Assembly: GCA_035771165.1 (NCBI GenBank)
Contig: JAWNZC010000088.1
Location: forward strand, 1,160,501 to 1,224,500
Length of the DNA stretch: 64,000 bases
DNA from: Paragorgia papillata
Taxonomy: Eukaryota; Cnidaria; Anthozoa; Scleralcyonacea; Coralliidae
Direction: 5' to 3'
Shown: in pieces, positions 63,290 to 64,000 of the stretch
Layout: every line of letters begins with the position of its first letter
Position numbering within the stretch: the first letter of the stretch is position 1
The notes under the pieces: model-generated
Seen by the model: the letters and a program-made list of their open reading frames with translations, nothing else
What the model was told of the DNA's origin: nothing
Databases searched by the model: none
Program-made: the position numbers and the translations under genes

Positions 63290-63782
63290 GTGTAGAATAA
63301 GGGAACAGGGCCAGGCTCTGAGTCCTTCTAACAGAAACAGGACTGAGCCCTTCCTTTCTTTTTGATGCATAAAAATGTAAAAAAATGTTGTCCACATGTG
63401 TACATATATGCACAGTACATTAAATAAATAATTATATAGTTAAATCAGTTAAATTGTGACTTTTAATTTATTCTGGAAATGGAATTTCACAAAGTACCCA
63501 ATTTATAGACTTTGTAATGGCACTCATTTTATTTTGTCATATTATTATTATCATAACAATATTGATCATTATCACTATCACTACTGTATGTCATCATTAT
63601 TATATAAAGATCTTCATCATTATTAATTTTTTATCATAATTGTCATTGATATTGCTACAATTAGCATGTATTAATCATTGTTGTCATCATTATTATCATA
63701 ATTTTTTGTTCAAGGATTTATAAAAATGAAGATAAAAAATGGTCCGAGTGCTGTAGCTGCTTATAATTGTGTGTACATGTAC
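63290..63782. other. MULE-gene intron, simple AT-rich repeats
   Basis: ATTATC/ATCATT-type low-complexity sequence (63537-63700). No gene seen. Confidence 0.5.
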
Positions 63783-64000
63783 CTGGAAAAACTGCTTCAA
63801 GAGCCTGTATTTCCTCATCTGCAAAATCAACCATAATGTTTTTCGGCTTCCATCTGGAGTTCCACTGTTTAAACATTCCCAGAGCTTCTTGTATGCTTTC
63901 AATATCTTCATATTGTACCACAAACAGACCGACTACTTGGTACCCAACATGTGTGGGGACACAGAGGAAGAAAAGAGGAAGTGCGTACCGAGTGGTTCGA

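Larger units (their letters stand above)
56148..64000 (-). pseudogene. MULE transposase / SWIM / Ulp1 protease gene, broken and 5'-truncated by the window edge
   Basis: Minus-strand exons by eye. 64000-63783: MULE core (VGYQVVGLFVVQYEDI, WKPKNIMVDFADEEIQALE). About 63280-63209 (VFLCDFHLEKAWSEW), continuing at 59188-about 59020 (NGVSTHRDEVLKYLCSIAH) on the other side of a Harbinger insertion. About 58425-58240 (RWVQAFRVMDMEIAVHTNNG). About 57855-56148: SWIM finger (CQCLDWCKTKLPCKH), a basic linker and a Ulp1/C48 protease core with His in HLNSHWV, Asp in VYDSM and Cys in SNDCGLFAIA. In-frame stops: TGA at 57810-57812, TAG at 56304-56306, and more near the insertion. The 3' end is at 56148. It was once a Mutator-like transposase fused to a SUMO-type protease. 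Confidence 0.75.

Overview
The window is eukaryotic, probably an invertebrate metazoan chromosome. Evidence: GT-AG introns, tRNA-derived SINEs, MITEs, PIF/Harbinger, MULE and hAT sequences, and two large virus-like (Polinton-type) elements. I cannot name the species; a sponge or cnidarian is only a guess from the element mix. Almost nothing here is ordinary host gene. It is a mosaic of nested mobile elements, with at most a few fragmentary host exons between them.

Layout. (1) <1-13.05 kb: an intronless, AT-rich integrated virus-like element whose left end lies outside the window. It encodes a retrovirus-type integrase, a packaging ATPase, a capsid protein, a penton-like protein, membrane proteins, a zinc-ribbon (possibly VLTF3-like) protein, a collagen-like fibre and a lectin-like fibre. 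Most genes start at an (A)ATAAATG motif, and hairpins lie 3' of many of them. (2) 13.2-18.7 kb: repeats, a SINE and small minus-strand host exons. (3) 18,761-29,861: a complete Polinton/Maverick with about 200-bp terminal inverted repeats (TIRs) and a 6-bp target-site duplication (TSD), GACAGA. It carries protein-primed PolB, ATPase, capsid, pVI-like, penton-like and chromo-integrase genes, a Bcl-2-like protein and a triple zf-GRF protein. Several genes carry frameshifts or stops. (4) 31,869-55,795: element A, a DDE-integrase transposon with long imperfect TIRs. It carries a convergent integrase gene (+) and a HECT E3 ubiquitin-ligase gene (-). A second transposon of the same architecture, element B (37,504-47,553; TSD CGTAAC), sits inside a HECT exon of A. 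Element B looks intact. (5) 55.8-64 kb: a hAT MITE, then a minus-strand MULE transposase / SWIM / Ulp1-protease gene that runs off the right edge. It is broken by a SINE and by a complete PIF/Harbinger transposon (59,192-63,205; TSD TAA).

How the parts work together. The virus-like elements pair an integrase with a capsid and packaging set, which is the expected Polinton/adintovirus logic. Element 1 may control its own late transcription. Elements A and B each pair a transposase with a ubiquitin ligase that also carries ubiquitin-binding domains (UBZ4-like and CUE-like). Two divergent copies with the same two-gene convergent plan suggest that the ligase is part of the transposon and not a chance capture. 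I consider this the most interesting system in the window.

Limits: all family assignments were made by eye from motifs. Splice sites were inferred from GT-AG and frame continuity. Several frameshifts lie in homopolymers and could be assembly errors.
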